A DNA stretch of 64,000 nucleotides from Propionibacteriaceae bacterium UBA7704 (GTDB lineage: Bacteria; Actinomycetota; Actinomycetes; Propionibacteriales; Propionibacteriaceae), in the NCBI GenBank assembly GCA_002482525.1, contig DLGC01000010.1, forward strand, positions 14,446 through 78,445, written 5' to 3'. Made by a program: the position numbers and the translations under genes. The notes beneath the pieces are model-generated. The model was not told where the DNA came from. It did no database searches and was given only the letters and a program-made list of their open reading frames with translations. The stretch's first letter is position 1. Each line of letters starts with the position of its first letter. This document shows, one piece after another, positions 51,578-61,123 of this stretch.

Positions 51578-52573
51578 TCAGCCGGCGACGGCGACTTCGG
51601 TGCGGGCTTCTTCTTCGGTGAGGCCGGGGTCGGTACCGGCATCGACGGCGCGGCGTCCGGCCACGAACATGACCAGCCAGAACGCGGTCACGGCGAGCAC
51701 ACCGAAGGCGATCTTCAGCCAAGGCGCAAGCTGGGAGCCGGTGATGAATCCCTCGATGAGGCCACTGACACCCAAACCGATGGTGATCGCCACCACCACG
51801 ACCAGCGTGGTGCGTCCTTCCTGGGCCAACGATTGGACGCGGGTGCGATGCCCGGGCACCAGCCACGCCCAGAACAGTCGCACCCCGGCAGCACCGGCAA
51901 CGAAGACACAACTGAGCTCGAGCAGACCGTGGGGCAGGATCAGCGTCCAGAACACCTGATCAGCGCCTTGGACGTGCATGACCGCTGCGGCCGCCCCCAG
52001 GCTGACCGAGTTCTCGAACAGCACCATCGCCGGGTACAGCCCGGTGATTCCGGTGGCGATGCACAACGCAGCGATCATCGAGTTGTGGGTCCACACCAGA
52101 CTGGCGAAGCTCGCACTGGGATAGGTCGAGTAATAGGACGCGAAAGCCTCCTGGGCATACTCCTTCTGGTCTTCCGGCGAGATCACCGAGTTCAGCAGCT
52201 CGATATTGCCGGCCATCCAAAAGCCGGCCACCACTGCGACGAGCAGGCCGAAGACCGACGCCGCCACCGACCACCAGCGCACCCGATACAGCGCGGCTGG
52301 AATGGTGCGGGTGAAGAACCGGCCCACCGAGATCCAGGTGAGATCGTGCGGACTGCTGATGCGCGCCTTGGCTTTCACCAACAGCACCGACAGCTCGTTC
52401 ACCAAGCCCGGCTCAGGTGCCCGTGAACGCAGCAGCGACAGGTGAGTGGCGGTCTGTCGATAGAGGCGCACCAGCTCGTCGGCCTCTCGGCCGGTCAGGC
52501 GACGCTGCGCCGACAACTGCTGCAGCCGCTGCCACTGCCCGGTGTGCGCGGCCACGAACACATCGACATCCAC
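51578..52573 (-). CDS. SpoIIM/DUF95-family membrane protein
   Basis: 331 aa. A cytosolic N-terminal helical part (about 1-95; VRLYRQTATHLSLLRSRAP) is followed by five to six membrane helices with the SpoIIM-type features TIPAALYRVRWWS, THNSMIAALCIATGITGLYPAMVLFENSV and LPHGLLELSCVFVAGAAGVRL. Actinobacterial members sit with RDD, MoxR and DUF58 genes. GTG 52573 has GAGG close upstream and TACGCT seven bases upstream. Its stop codon lies inside a copy of the short intergenic repeat. Confidence 0.87.
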   Translation of the reverse strand: MDVDVFVAAHTGQWQRLQQLSAQRRLTGREADELVRLYRQTATHLSLLRSRAPEPGLVNELSVLLVKAKARISSPHDLTWISVGRFFTRTIPAALYRVRWWSVAASVFGLLVAVVAGFWMAGNIELLNSVISPEDQKEYAQEAFASYYSTYPSASFASLVWTHNSMIAALCIATGITGLYPAMVLFENSVSLGAAAAVMHVQGADQVFWTLILPHGLLELSCVFVAGAAGVRLFWAWLVPGHRTRVQSLAQEGRTTLVVVVAITIGLGVSGLIEGFITGSQLAPWLKIAFGVLAVTAFWLVMFVAGRRAVDAGTDPGLTEEEARTEVAVAG

Positions 52574-52630
52574 GCGCCTCAGCGTAGCGTCGGCCACCGC
52601 AGCCGCGACGCGGCACGCTAGCCTCGTCCC

Positions 52631-53455
52631 ATGAGCGACGAGATCCTGACCGGCGAAGGGGTTGCGCTGCAACTCAGCGCCGCCTCTGTGCTCATCCGTG
52701 CCGGCGCCTGGCTGATCGACGCCTTCGTCATCGTGTTGGTCATGATCGCGCTGCCGCTGGGGCTGCTCGCCGTTGTCGGCACCGATCGCTTCGATCCAGC
52801 CATGGCCGAAGCCGCAGTATCGGTGATGATCTTCATCGCCTTCATCGTGGTTCCCGCCGCGACCGAGACCCTCACCCACGGTCGATCGCTGGGAAAGCTC
52901 GCCTTGGGCCTGCAAGTGATCCGCGACGACGGCGGCCCGGTGCGGCTGCGTCACTCCGCCGTGCGCGCCCTGGTCGGATTCTTTGAACTGTGGCTGCTGA
53001 TGGGCGGCTTGGCCTTCATGGTGGCGATGTTCAACGACCGCGGCAAACGAGTGGGCGACTTCCTCGCCGGCACCTACGTGGTGCGCATCAAATCCCGCCC
53101 CCGAAGCAACACCCCACTCTGGCTGCCCGCGCAGCTGGCGACGTGGGCCAGCCTGACCGACATCCGCCCACTGCCGGCAGGCTTGGCGCTGCGCGCACGC
53201 CAGTTTCTGGGACGCGCCCACCAGTTCCCGCCGCAGGTTCGCTACCGCATGGCGTTGCGGTTATCGGCGCAGCTGGAACGGTTCGTCGCACCGGCGCCAC
53301 CATGGGGGACGCCTCCAGAGGAGTACATCGCCGCTGTGCTGTTCGAGCGCCGTCGCCGCGACCAGGAGGCCTACGATCGCCGACAACCTCGGCTGCAAAG
53401 CCACCTGGCCGCGATCGATGTGCTGCCCTATTCGGTTCCCGATCCCGAGAGCTGA
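52631..53455 (+). CDS. RDD-family membrane protein
   Basis: 274 aa. The RDD domain has three hydrophobic segments between about residues 20 and 140, starting ASVLIRAGAWLIDAFVI with the Arg and paired Asp of the family, and THGRSLGKLALGLQVIRDDGG. A cytosolic tail of about 115 residues follows. Divergent from SpoIIM with only 57 bp between start codons. TAGCCT is 6 bases before ATG 52631 with no Shine-Dalgarno, so leaderless. Confidence 0.88.
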   Translation: MSDEILTGEGVALQLSAASVLIRAGAWLIDAFVIVLVMIALPLGLLAVVGTDRFDPAMAEAAVSVMIFIAFIVVPAATETLTHGRSLGKLALGLQVIRDDGGPVRLRHSAVRALVGFFELWLLMGGLAFMVAMFNDRGKRVGDFLAGTYVVRIKSRPRSNTPLWLPAQLATWASLTDIRPLPAGLALRARQFLGRAHQFPPQVRYRMALRLSAQLERFVAPAPPWGTPPEEYIAAVLFERRRRDQEAYDRRQPRLQSHLAAIDVLPYSVPDPES

Positions 53456-53501
53456 CCCGCCCCGCTGGCTACCCCAATTCCGTTAGCTGCCCCAATTCCG
53501 T

Positions 53502-53553
53502 TGGCTGAGCTTGTCGAAGCCCCGCCGGGGGTGCCCTTCGACAGGCTCAGGGC
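53502..53553. repeat. Two facing copies of the short intergenic repeat
   Basis: GGCTGAGCTTGTCGAAGC (53502-53520) and GCCCTTCGACAGGCTCAGGG (53533-53553) are inverted copies that can pair and sit between the convergent RDD and patatin genes. The second copy contains the stop codon of the patatin gene. Confidence 0.75.
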
Positions 53554-55445
53554 ACGGGATTGGGCTCAGGGAGGTCGGCAACCTGCACCTCGTCGGGGGT
53601 GCGGTCGGCCGCCGAGCGGTCGTAGGGCGTCAGCCGGAGCTTCGCCCGGGGCCGAGGCGCCCCAACGCTGAGCGCGTCGACATCGACAGCATCCACGAGA
53701 TCGTTAAGCTCGGCGACCATGCTCCGCACGGTACGCAGACTCCTGTGGTAGGACGGCAGTTCTGCTGCGGTCAGCTTCACCAACTCCGGGTACGGCAGCG
53801 CACCGTCGCCGGGCTGATCGAAGGTCTCGGCGAACTCATCGAGCCATTCACCCAGTCCGGCCAGGGCGGCCCGCAGCCGTAGCCAGCGATGATTGTCGAA
53901 GCCAGTCAGGGCATCGCTTCCCGGTTTCGGGGCGAATTTGTCGACCAACTTGGCCCCGGCCACCTGGCCGCGATCAGCGAGCGCAGTCACCGTCTCCGGC
54001 GGCATGGTGAGATTCAAGCCACCCTCATTGGCGGTGGTGTACACCGTCACCACCCGGTCCCGGTAGCCAGGAAGTCGTAGCGCCTCGCCGTCCACCCAGC
54101 TCTGCCAGGTGGAGAGTATTGCGCTCACCAATTGCCCGACCCCGTCCTTGGCTCCGGCCTCCCAGGTGAGCAGTTCCCGAGACAGACCGTCCTGATTGTC
54201 CTTCGGCAGGAAACTGCCCTCTTCAACACTGGTGATGGTCCAGTCGACCTGCTCCATGTCGATGGCGAAGGTCGGATTGCCCGGGATCGGACGGTCGAAG
54301 AAGTGCACGGGCAGGTTGGCGCACAGTCCGCCGTCGGAGAACCAGTTGGTGACGAACTCCACAGAGTCCGTCGACCACTCCGTCGACGCCATGGGCACCG
54401 CGCTGATCAACAGCGGAAAACTCAGGCTCATTCGCACGGCGACCACCACCGGGAGCAGGTCGCCATAGGGCAGCGGCACCAGACCCTGTTGAGCCGCAGC
54501 CTCAACTCGCTCCCGGAACTCACGAGCTCTCACCCCACCCTTCGGGCCGTCCGGAGCGTGCTCGGGACGGCTCATCCACTCCACGACCTGCGGCGGAAAT
54601 AGTTCCTGCCAATCGCTGCGGCGGAAGAAGAAGCCCGCTTCAGCCCAGGGCATCGCCATCGGACGACGCTGCGAAAGGTTGGTGGTCATCACCCGCAGAT
54701 TGATTCCTTGGGACGCCAAGTCGGCGAACGTGACCGGGGCATCCTCGGGGCCTCGCCCGGCCAGCTCTTGGAAGTAGTTGTGCAGCCAGTCAGTGAGAGC
54801 CGGCGCCGCCTCGCTACCGCCGCGGCCCGAGCACAGCCCGAACAGGTTGTCCGGAACCTGATGCGACAGCGTGCTCCAGGCGCCGACGACTGCGCCCACC
54901 ACGGCCCCGATCACGGCCAGAATCAGTCCACCGATCAGGCCGATGCCCATCGCCGCACCCCCGGCCAGCACACCCCAGGTAGCCAACGCCAACCCCGGCA
55001 GGGCACCCAACAGTGTCGGGATCGGGTAGGAACCGAACCAGGCCCTGGCAGCGTCCACCACCCGAGCCAGCGACGAACGGGGTTGCGGTGCATCCACCAA
55101 CGCCACCATCGTGTCGAACAGCGCAGCGGTCTTCGGCTGGGGCTGGAACAGCGACAGCAACACGCTGCGCTTGCCGACCGGCTTCGTCAACTCCTCGGGA
55201 AGCCGGGACAGCATCTGAAAACCTGCATCGCTGTGGTCTCGCTGGCGTCGATATTCGGCGATCGCGGCCGCGGCTGCGGCAATCGCGCCGGCCGAGGTGC
55301 CCCCAATGTCGGCGAATCGGTAGGTCTGCGCCAATTCCGTGACCAGCCGGGGGTAGACCACACCGCTGGTGATGCCGCCCTTCATGATCAGACTGCAGGC
55401 CAGTTCGGGCATTGCGGCGTCGTCGGGCTGCGGCATGGCGTCCAT
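53547..55445 (-). CDS. Patatin-like phospholipase
   Basis: 632 aa. N-terminal patatin core: LIMKGGITSGVVYP (oxyanion loop), DIGGTSAGAIAAA with the nucleophile Ser in GTSAG, and the Asp of the catalytic dyad in WFSDGGLCANLPVHFF. Two hydrophobic stretches (about 135-190) inserted between the two motifs suggest membrane attachment. Family members hydrolyse phospholipids. The start ATG 55445 has AGGAGG five bases upstream. Divergent from the MFS exporter. The stop lies in a short-repeat copy. Confidence 0.88.
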   Translation of the reverse strand: MDAMPQPDDAAMPELACSLIMKGGITSGVVYPRLVTELAQTYRFADIGGTSAGAIAAAAAAIAEYRRQRDHSDAGFQMLSRLPEELTKPVGKRSVLLSLFQPQPKTAALFDTMVALVDAPQPRSSLARVVDAARAWFGSYPIPTLLGALPGLALATWGVLAGGAAMGIGLIGGLILAVIGAVVGAVVGAWSTLSHQVPDNLFGLCSGRGGSEAAPALTDWLHNYFQELAGRGPEDAPVTFADLASQGINLRVMTTNLSQRRPMAMPWAEAGFFFRRSDWQELFPPQVVEWMSRPEHAPDGPKGGVRAREFRERVEAAAQQGLVPLPYGDLLPVVVAVRMSLSFPLLISAVPMASTEWSTDSVEFVTNWFSDGGLCANLPVHFFDRPIPGNPTFAIDMEQVDWTITSVEEGSFLPKDNQDGLSRELLTWEAGAKDGVGQLVSAILSTWQSWVDGEALRLPGYRDRVVTVYTTANEGGLNLTMPPETVTALADRGQVAGAKLVDKFAPKPGSDALTGFDNHRWLRLRAALAGLGEWLDEFAETFDQPGDGALPYPELVKLTAAELPSYHRSLRTVRSMVAELNDLVDAVDVDALSVGAPRPRAKLRLTPYDRSAADRTPDEVQVADLPEPNPVP

Positions 55446-55536
55446 CGGGTCCTCCTGCTCGGGTGACTTCAGCGAACTCGCCGCAGCGCAGCGCGTCAAG
55501 AGCCTCGCGAAGCGGTGGACCTGCTCACGCGGCTAC

Positions 55537-55587
55537 GCAATTGCGGCCACTTTTTTGCATGCCTGCAAAGTTGCAGTACTGTAAATA
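55537..55587 (+). promoter_or_regulatory. Promoter/operator region of the MFS exporter-TetR operon
   Basis: CTGCAA-AG-TTGCAG (55563-55576) is a perfect 14-bp palindrome, overlapped by TTGCA-TGCC-TGCAA (55555-55568); GCAATTGC lies at 55537-55544. A -35-like TTGCAT (55555-55560) and a weak -10 near TACTGT (55577-55582) bracket the palindrome, so a bound TetR dimer would block transcription. The TetR gene is the second gene of the operon. Confidence 0.5.
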
Positions 55588-55632
55588 TGCGCCGCTGCAC
55601 TGAGCGGCGTTCAGTATGTCCGGAGGATTTTG

Positions 55633-58206
55633 ATGGCAACAGCAGTCACGGAAGCTCGCCCTGAAGCGTCCCCACCCGCATCCGCACCCCTGATGACGCA
55701 GCGGCAGATCCGGTTCGTCATCTACGGTCTGATGGCTGGCATGTTCCTGTCGTCGTTGGACCAGACGATCGTCGGTACCGCGATTCGCACCATCGGCGAC
55801 GATCTCAATGGCTTGGATCAACAGGCTTGGGTCACCACCGGTTACTTGATCGCGGCCACCGTCACCACACCGCTGTACGGCAAGTTGTCCGACATTTTCG
55901 GACGACGCCCGCTGTTCCTGATCAGCATCAGCGTGTTCATCCTCGGATCGTTCCTGTCCAGCTTCTCGACCTCCATGCTGATGCTGGCCGGTTTCCGCGC
56001 CATCCAAGGCCTGGGCGCCGGTGGCCTGATGGCGCTGCCGCTGGCCATCATCGGCGACATGCTCGCCCCCCGCGAGCGCGCCAAGTACCAGGGCTACTTC
56101 ATGGCCACCTTCGGCATCGCCGCCGTCATCGGCCCCTTGGTCGGAGGCATGTTCGCCGGCGCCGACACCATTTTGGGCATCGCCGGCTGGCGTTGGGTCT
56201 TCCTGATCAACGTGCCGGTCGGCCTGATCGCCTTGGCCATGGTGATCGTGTTACTACACCTGCCGCACTTCCGCCACGGCCATCCGCGCATCGACTGGTG
56301 GGGAGCCGGCTTAGTGGTGGCGACCTTGGCCCCACTGCTACTGGTCGCCGAACAGGGCCGCGACTGGGGCTGGACCTCGTCCGCGTCGATCACCTGCTAC
56401 GCCATCGGCGTCGCCGGGCTGGTCGGCTTCATCCTGGTCGAGCGTGCCATGGGCGATTCCGCGATCCTTCCGCTTCGGTTGTTCAATCCGAAATTCTCAA
56501 TCATCACCGTGCTGAGCATGCTGGTCGGCTTCGGCATGTTCGGCGCCATGATGACCATTCCGCTCTATCTGCAGATTGTGGACGGCCTCAGCCCGACCGA
56601 ATCGGGCCTGGCGAGTTTGCCGATGATGCTGGGAGTGATGATCGCCTCGGTCGGCGTGGGCCAGCTCATCGCCCGCACCGGCAAGTACGGCATCTTCCCG
56701 ATAACCGGCACCGCCACGATCGCCATCGGCTTCACCATCTTGCTGTTCATCACGGTCGACAAGCCGTTCTGGTACATGGTGATCGCCATGTTCGCCATCG
56801 GTGCCGGGCTAGGCCAGTTGATGCAGACCCTGACCTTGGCAGCCCAAGCCGCAGCCCCAGCCAAGGACATCGGGGTGGCCACCAGCGCAGCCACCTTCTT
56901 CCGCCAGATCGGCGGCACCCTGGGCACCGCCATCCTGCTGTCGGTGCTGTTCACGGCACTGCCGGTGAACGTCAGCAACTCGCTGACCGACAAGGCCACC
57001 CTCACCGATGCCCTGGACGCAGCACTGGACCCGGCAGTGGCAACCGCCCCGAACAACACCGCGGTCATGGACAAGATGTGGACCCCGATCATCGACAAGG
57101 TGAAGACCACGATCAACACCAACCTGGCCGACGCCACCGATCAGGTGAACACCCAGGTTGAGGCCACCGTTCGTCAGAAGGTCTCCGAAGCGGTGTGGAA
57201 GAACGCCGGAACCGGCGCCGGGAAACTCGCCGACGGTGTCGACAGCCTCAGCCTGGGCCTGAACAAGCTGGCCGACGGCACCTCTGCCTATGTGGCCGGC
57301 ATCGGAAAGCTCAGCACCGGCACCGCCTCGCTGTCGCAGGGTCTGAACCAACTCAATGGCGCCTTGCAGACCGCGGCCAAGGAGTCTCACGGCGCAACCG
57401 GCGACTTCGCCACCGCCCAAGCCGCGTTCACCGCACTGGCCACCGATCAGCAGAAGTGTGTCGGCGGTGACACCGCGGCCTGCGACGCCGAGGCCGCCGA
57501 TACCGCCGCTCTCGGTGCTGCCTTCAAGGATCTCGGCATCAGCGTGTACACCACCGATGGCTACCTCAATGGCGCCAGCGGCAAGCCGGGCGTTGCCGAT
57601 GGCATGAACCAGTTGAATCAGGGTGCGAAGAAACTGGCTGCCGGCGCTAAGGCTGCCGCCAGCGGTGGCAGCAAGCTCGCCTCGGGTACCCAGAGCGCTG
57701 CGTCCGGCACGAAGAAGCTGGCTGTCGGAACTCGTGAACTGGCCAAGATCAACGCTGTGATCGACCAGAAGGTCGCCGAGCTCACCCCGGATGCGCAACG
57801 CAAGGCGCTGGAGAAGGTCGCCAAAGAGAAGCACTTCAGTGTTGTCGACGGCAAGCTCGCCATCGATTACGCCGATGCCACCCAGCGTCAGGCCATCATC
57901 GACCAACTGGTGCCCTCGATGATCGATGCGATCAACAATGGCGACAACTCCGACCTGTCGAACACCGACACCAGTGCCAGCGACTCCTCGTTCGTCAACG
58001 GTGCCGACCCACGGCTGACCAAGCCGTTCCTGACCGGGTTCAACTCCTCGGTGGTGAGCGTCTATGCGGTCGCCTTGATCGTGGTGCTGGTCGCCTTCGT
58101 GATCACCTGGTTCTTCCGGGTGCCGGAGTTGCGCAATCGTTCAGCATTGGAGGAGAAGGCCGAACTGCGCGAGAATGCCAGCACCGAGCAGGGAGCTGAG
58201 GCATGA
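55633..58206 (+). CDS. DHA2-type MFS exporter with large extracellular insertion
   Basis: 857 aa, against about 500 for ordinary DHA2 pumps. About 13 membrane helices (35-445) carry the MFS motif A (GKLSDIFGRRPLF), motif C region (GIAAVIGPLVGGMF) and LDQTIVGTAI of drug exporters. An extracellular domain of about 350 residues (445-800) follows, with repeats of the type LADGVDSLSLGLNKLADGTSAYVAGIGKL, as in YhgE/Pip and MmpL-like exporters. A last helix (about 808-830) closes the protein. Substrate unknown, probably a drug or lipid. GGAGG precedes ATG 55633. Coupled to a TetR gene (ATGA). Confidence 0.88.
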   Translation: MATAVTEARPEASPPASAPLMTQRQIRFVIYGLMAGMFLSSLDQTIVGTAIRTIGDDLNGLDQQAWVTTGYLIAATVTTPLYGKLSDIFGRRPLFLISISVFILGSFLSSFSTSMLMLAGFRAIQGLGAGGLMALPLAIIGDMLAPRERAKYQGYFMATFGIAAVIGPLVGGMFAGADTILGIAGWRWVFLINVPVGLIALAMVIVLLHLPHFRHGHPRIDWWGAGLVVATLAPLLLVAEQGRDWGWTSSASITCYAIGVAGLVGFILVERAMGDSAILPLRLFNPKFSIITVLSMLVGFGMFGAMMTIPLYLQIVDGLSPTESGLASLPMMLGVMIASVGVGQLIARTGKYGIFPITGTATIAIGFTILLFITVDKPFWYMVIAMFAIGAGLGQLMQTLTLAAQAAAPAKDIGVATSAATFFRQIGGTLGTAILLSVLFTALPVNVSNSLTDKATLTDALDAALDPAVATAPNNTAVMDKMWTPIIDKVKTTINTNLADATDQVNTQVEATVRQKVSEAVWKNAGTGAGKLADGVDSLSLGLNKLADGTSAYVAGIGKLSTGTASLSQGLNQLNGALQTAAKESHGATGDFATAQAAFTALATDQQKCVGGDTAACDAEAADTAALGAAFKDLGISVYTTDGYLNGASGKPGVADGMNQLNQGAKKLAAGAKAAASGGSKLASGTQSAASGTKKLAVGTRELAKINAVIDQKVAELTPDAQRKALEKVAKEKHFSVVDGKLAIDYADATQRQAIIDQLVPSMIDAINNGDNSDLSNTDTSASDSSFVNGADPRLTKPFLTGFNSSVVSVYAVALIVVLVAFVITWFFRVPELRNRSALEEKAELRENASTEQGAEA

Positions 58207-58781
58207 CAGGCACAGCGGAATCATCGCTACGCGAACGCAAGAAGGCCGCGACCCGGCAGGCGATTCACGAAATCGCTTTGCGGCTGGTGGCCGATCGCGG
58301 CCAGGACGGCGTGACCATCGAAGAGATCTGCACCGAAGCCGACATTTCGCAGCGGACTTTCTTCAACTACTTCCCCTCGAAGATCGCTGCCGCGTTGGAT
58401 CTGGCCGAAGTTGAGGTGACCGAGGAGATGCGTGAGCGCTTCGTCCACGGCACCGGCAGCCTCATCGGCGACCTGTGTGAGCTGCTCGCCGAAGGGGTGA
58501 GCATTCCCCGCGACTATCCGCAGGTCAAAGCGTTGATCCAAAGCGATCCTGAGCTGGGTCTGAACTATTGGCGGCAAGTGAACCTCCGCGCCCGTCCCAC
58601 CATTGCCCTGATCGAGGAGCGAGTCGGTGATCACGCCACTGCGGCCAGCGCCTATGCGGTGGTCATGGTGGCGATCATGGCCACGATGCGCCAGCCCGGC
58701 GACACGTCCACCGATGCCATCGCCGCCCGCCTGAAGGCCGAGATCTGCCGCATCAAAGACCTTATTGCCGACTGCTCCTAG
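58203..58781 (+). CDS. TetR-family repressor of the MFS exporter
   Basis: 192 aa. N-terminal TetR helix-turn-helix (about 10-55): RERKKAATRQAIHEIALRL ... EEICTEADISQRTFFNYFPSK. The C-terminal ligand domain is variable. The start overlaps the exporter stop (ATGA), so repressor and pump are made together. It probably binds the palindromes upstream of the pump gene. Confidence 0.9.
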   Translation: MTGTAESSLRERKKAATRQAIHEIALRLVADRGQDGVTIEEICTEADISQRTFFNYFPSKIAAALDLAEVEVTEEMRERFVHGTGSLIGDLCELLAEGVSIPRDYPQVKALIQSDPELGLNYWRQVNLRARPTIALIEERVGDHATAASAYAVVMVAIMATMRQPGDTSTDAIAARLKAEICRIKDLIADCS

Positions 58782-58792
58782 CCCCTCACGTC

Positions 58793-58832
58793 CGGCTGGT
58801 TGAGGAGACCGCGAAGCGGTCGTCTCGAAACC
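58793..58832. repeat. Single palindromic repeat unit
   Basis: Reverse-orientation copy with core GACCGCGAAGCGGTC, between the convergent TetR and amidase genes. Confidence 0.85.
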
Positions 58833-58860
58833 CTCCCGCACCCCGGCACCCACTCAACCC

Positions 58861-60252
58861 TCAGCCCATCGCCGGCCGCACCTGAGCCCACGGGCGCAGC
58901 CGCTCCAACTGGGCCGACACCTGCACCACCAGCGGCTCGCCATCAGGAGGGCCAACCACCTGGACGCTGAGCGGCAGCCCGGTGCTGCTGAAACCGGACG
59001 GAATAGCTGCCGCCGGATTGCCCAACACATTCCAAATGGACGTGAAACCGGAGGCCTTCGTCGCCTTGGCGCTAGCGCTGACCGCGTTCGCACCGTCCAG
59101 TTGCCCCACCGGGACGGCCGCACTGGGGGTGGTCGGCATGAGCAGCAGGTCGTAGTCAGCGAAGTACTCCCGGGCGAACTGGGCGCCCGCGGCGACGGCA
59201 GTGCGATCAGCCCAATCAGCGCGACCTCGCAGGGGAGCGGTCAGCGCAACCAGGGTGCGGGTGCGTTGCTCCAGCAGTTCGGGATGCTCTGCCCTCGCCG
59301 CCTCTTCTGCAACGCCGGCCGAGGTCAGCGCCAAAAACGGAACCGAGACCTCCGGCAGTTTGGGTCGTACCTGGCTGACCAGATGTCCGGCCTCTCGCAA
59401 CGCGTCAACAGTCTCCGCAAGCGCAGCCAGGGTTTCGGCATCGGCGGTGTTGGCACCGAAGCGAGTCAGATAGCCGATCCGAAGCTGTCCCGGCTCGGTT
59501 CGACAGGCCTGCGACAGCGACATCGACCAGGGTCCGGCCTGCCACACATCACTGGGAAGCGAACCTGCGATTGCGTCGTAGATCAGCGCACTGTCTTCCA
59601 CCGATCGGGTGAGCGGTCCGATGACGCCCAATGCCCGCCACAGGTGACGATTGGGCGCGGCACTGACCCGTCCGCGTTGACACTTCAACCCGTACAGGCC
59701 GCAGAACGACGACGGCAGCCGAATCGATCCGCCGCCATCGCCGCCGATAGCGCCAGGCACCATGCCGGACGCCACGGCGGCAGCCGAGCCACCCGATGAT
59801 CCGGCCGTGGAGCGCAGCGGATTCCACGGGTTGCGGGTGTAGCCGTTGGCGCTGGTCTCTGTCCAAGGCCAGATCCCGAACTCCGGCATTCGGGTCTTGC
59901 CGATGATGACCGCGCCGGCGGCACGCAGCTTGCGCACCACTTCGGAGTCGGCCGCAGCGGGGGTGGTGAAGGCCGCACCTCCGAAGGCAGTGGGAAATCC
60001 CGCGACATCGTTCTCGTCCTTGATCGCGATCGGCACCCCGTGCAGCGGTCCGCGCTCGGCAGCCGGCGTCGCGTCGCGGACGGCGGCCTCGGCACGGGCC
60101 TCATCGCGCAGGACATAGGCGAAGGAGTTGAGGCGATCATCGAGGCGGTCAATGCGATCGATGGCATGGTCGACGAGCTCGGCCGAGGTGGCCGAGCCTT
60201 CCGAAACCAGCCGGGCCTGTTCGGCGACACCAGTGAAGTTCAACTCGGTCAT
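58861..60252 (-). CDS. Amidase signature family hydrolase
   Basis: 463 aa. The Ser-cisSer-Lys triad is complete: K78 (PIAIKDEND), S152 (TAGSSGGSA) and nucleophile S176 (GDGGGSIRLP); the 24-residue gap between the serines is that of the family. Hydrolyses an amide; substrate unknown. It is not GatA by context, since no gatB or gatC is near. ATG 60252 has no ribosome-binding site; CATGAT lies 6 bases upstream, so it is possibly leaderless. Confidence 0.88.
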   Translation of the reverse strand: MTELNFTGVAEQARLVSEGSATSAELVDHAIDRIDRLDDRLNSFAYVLRDEARAEAAVRDATPAAERGPLHGVPIAIKDENDVAGFPTAFGGAAFTTPAAADSEVVRKLRAAGAVIIGKTRMPEFGIWPWTETSANGYTRNPWNPLRSTAGSSGGSAAAVASGMVPGAIGGDGGGSIRLPSSFCGLYGLKCQRGRVSAAPNRHLWRALGVIGPLTRSVEDSALIYDAIAGSLPSDVWQAGPWSMSLSQACRTEPGQLRIGYLTRFGANTADAETLAALAETVDALREAGHLVSQVRPKLPEVSVPFLALTSAGVAEEAARAEHPELLEQRTRTLVALTAPLRGRADWADRTAVAAGAQFAREYFADYDLLLMPTTPSAAVPVGQLDGANAVSASAKATKASGFTSIWNVLGNPAAAIPSGFSSTGLPLSVQVVGPPDGEPLVVQVSAQLERLRPWAQVRPAMG

Positions 60253-60360
60253 GGCCGAATCATGGCCGCTGCCGACGCGGTCGTGGGCGCGTCCCACGCG
60301 GAATTTCCGCCGGCGACGATTTCCTCGTGAAGTTCGTACAGGGTGTCCTATTCTCCCTGC

Positions 60361-61116
60361 ATGAGTTCCAACCTGGCGTGTATCGGGCTGGGCAGCGACG
60401 CCGATGCCTACCAAGCCCTGTTGATTCGCGCCCACGAACACAGCGCCGTGGTTGCCGCGCGGGATGATGTCTACCTCAGCCAGTGGCAGGACGCCGATGG
60501 GGCACGGCTCACCTTCACGATCACCGGTGATGACGTCGTGGCGGTGACACCCTCACTGGCCTGCGAGGCCGGCGCAATCCTCGCCGAGCTGACTCATCAG
60601 CGTGACGAGCTGTGGACTGCAGCGGTAGTCGACGCCGACGGTGAGCAGCTCACCGCGGTGGCCGCCGATATCGAACACGCCGCCCTGCTCGACCCGACCC
60701 AGACTATTGGCGGGCCAGCCGCACTGGTCGCGTTGGGGGTAGCGATGGAGTCCTATGCCGACGCAGCAGCCTTCGGCAGTTCGCCGGCCAGCATTCTCGG
60801 CGACCCCGACAGCGAAGCGCCCGAGGAATATGTCGAACAAGGGTGGACGTGGCCCCCGAGGGTGAGCTCGGAATCGTTCATCTCCTACGGGGTTTTCGAC
60901 CCCGAACAGGGTGCCCACGCTTTGCTGTGCGGCGAGGTTCTGGCGGCGAGAACCGGCCACAACTCGCTCACCGGTCAGCCCTACCGGGTGGCACGGGTGC
61001 GCACGGTTGGTTTCGAGGCAGAGGTCTGCTTGGACGGCGTGGAGCATCCGCAGCCGGAGGTGGGATCGATCCTCGCCGGCACGGTCTATTTGGTGGCGTG
61101 CCTGAATCCGCAGTGA
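60361..61116 (+). CDS. Conserved actinobacterial protein of unknown function
   Basis: 251 aa, soluble, acidic, no signal peptide or known motif. It begins MSSNLACIGLGSDADAYQALL; an N-terminal half of alternating strands and helices (FTITGDDVVAVTPSLA) is followed by a beta-rich C-terminal half with RVARVRTVGFEAEVCLDG and GSILAGTVYLVACL. The start is ATG 60361 because TATTCT lies exactly 6 bases upstream (leaderless type); an earlier ATG at 60343 is upstream of that promoter. It is convergent with the YgfZ gene, seven bases apart. Confidence 0.7.
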   Translation: MSSNLACIGLGSDADAYQALLIRAHEHSAVVAARDDVYLSQWQDADGARLTFTITGDDVVAVTPSLACEAGAILAELTHQRDELWTAAVVDADGEQLTAVAADIEHAALLDPTQTIGGPAALVALGVAMESYADAAAFGSSPASILGDPDSEAPEEYVEQGWTWPPRVSSESFISYGVFDPEQGAHALLCGEVLAARTGHNSLTGQPYRVARVRTVGFEAEVCLDGVEHPQPEVGSILAGTVYLVACLNPQ

Positions 61117-61123
61117 GCCAGCA

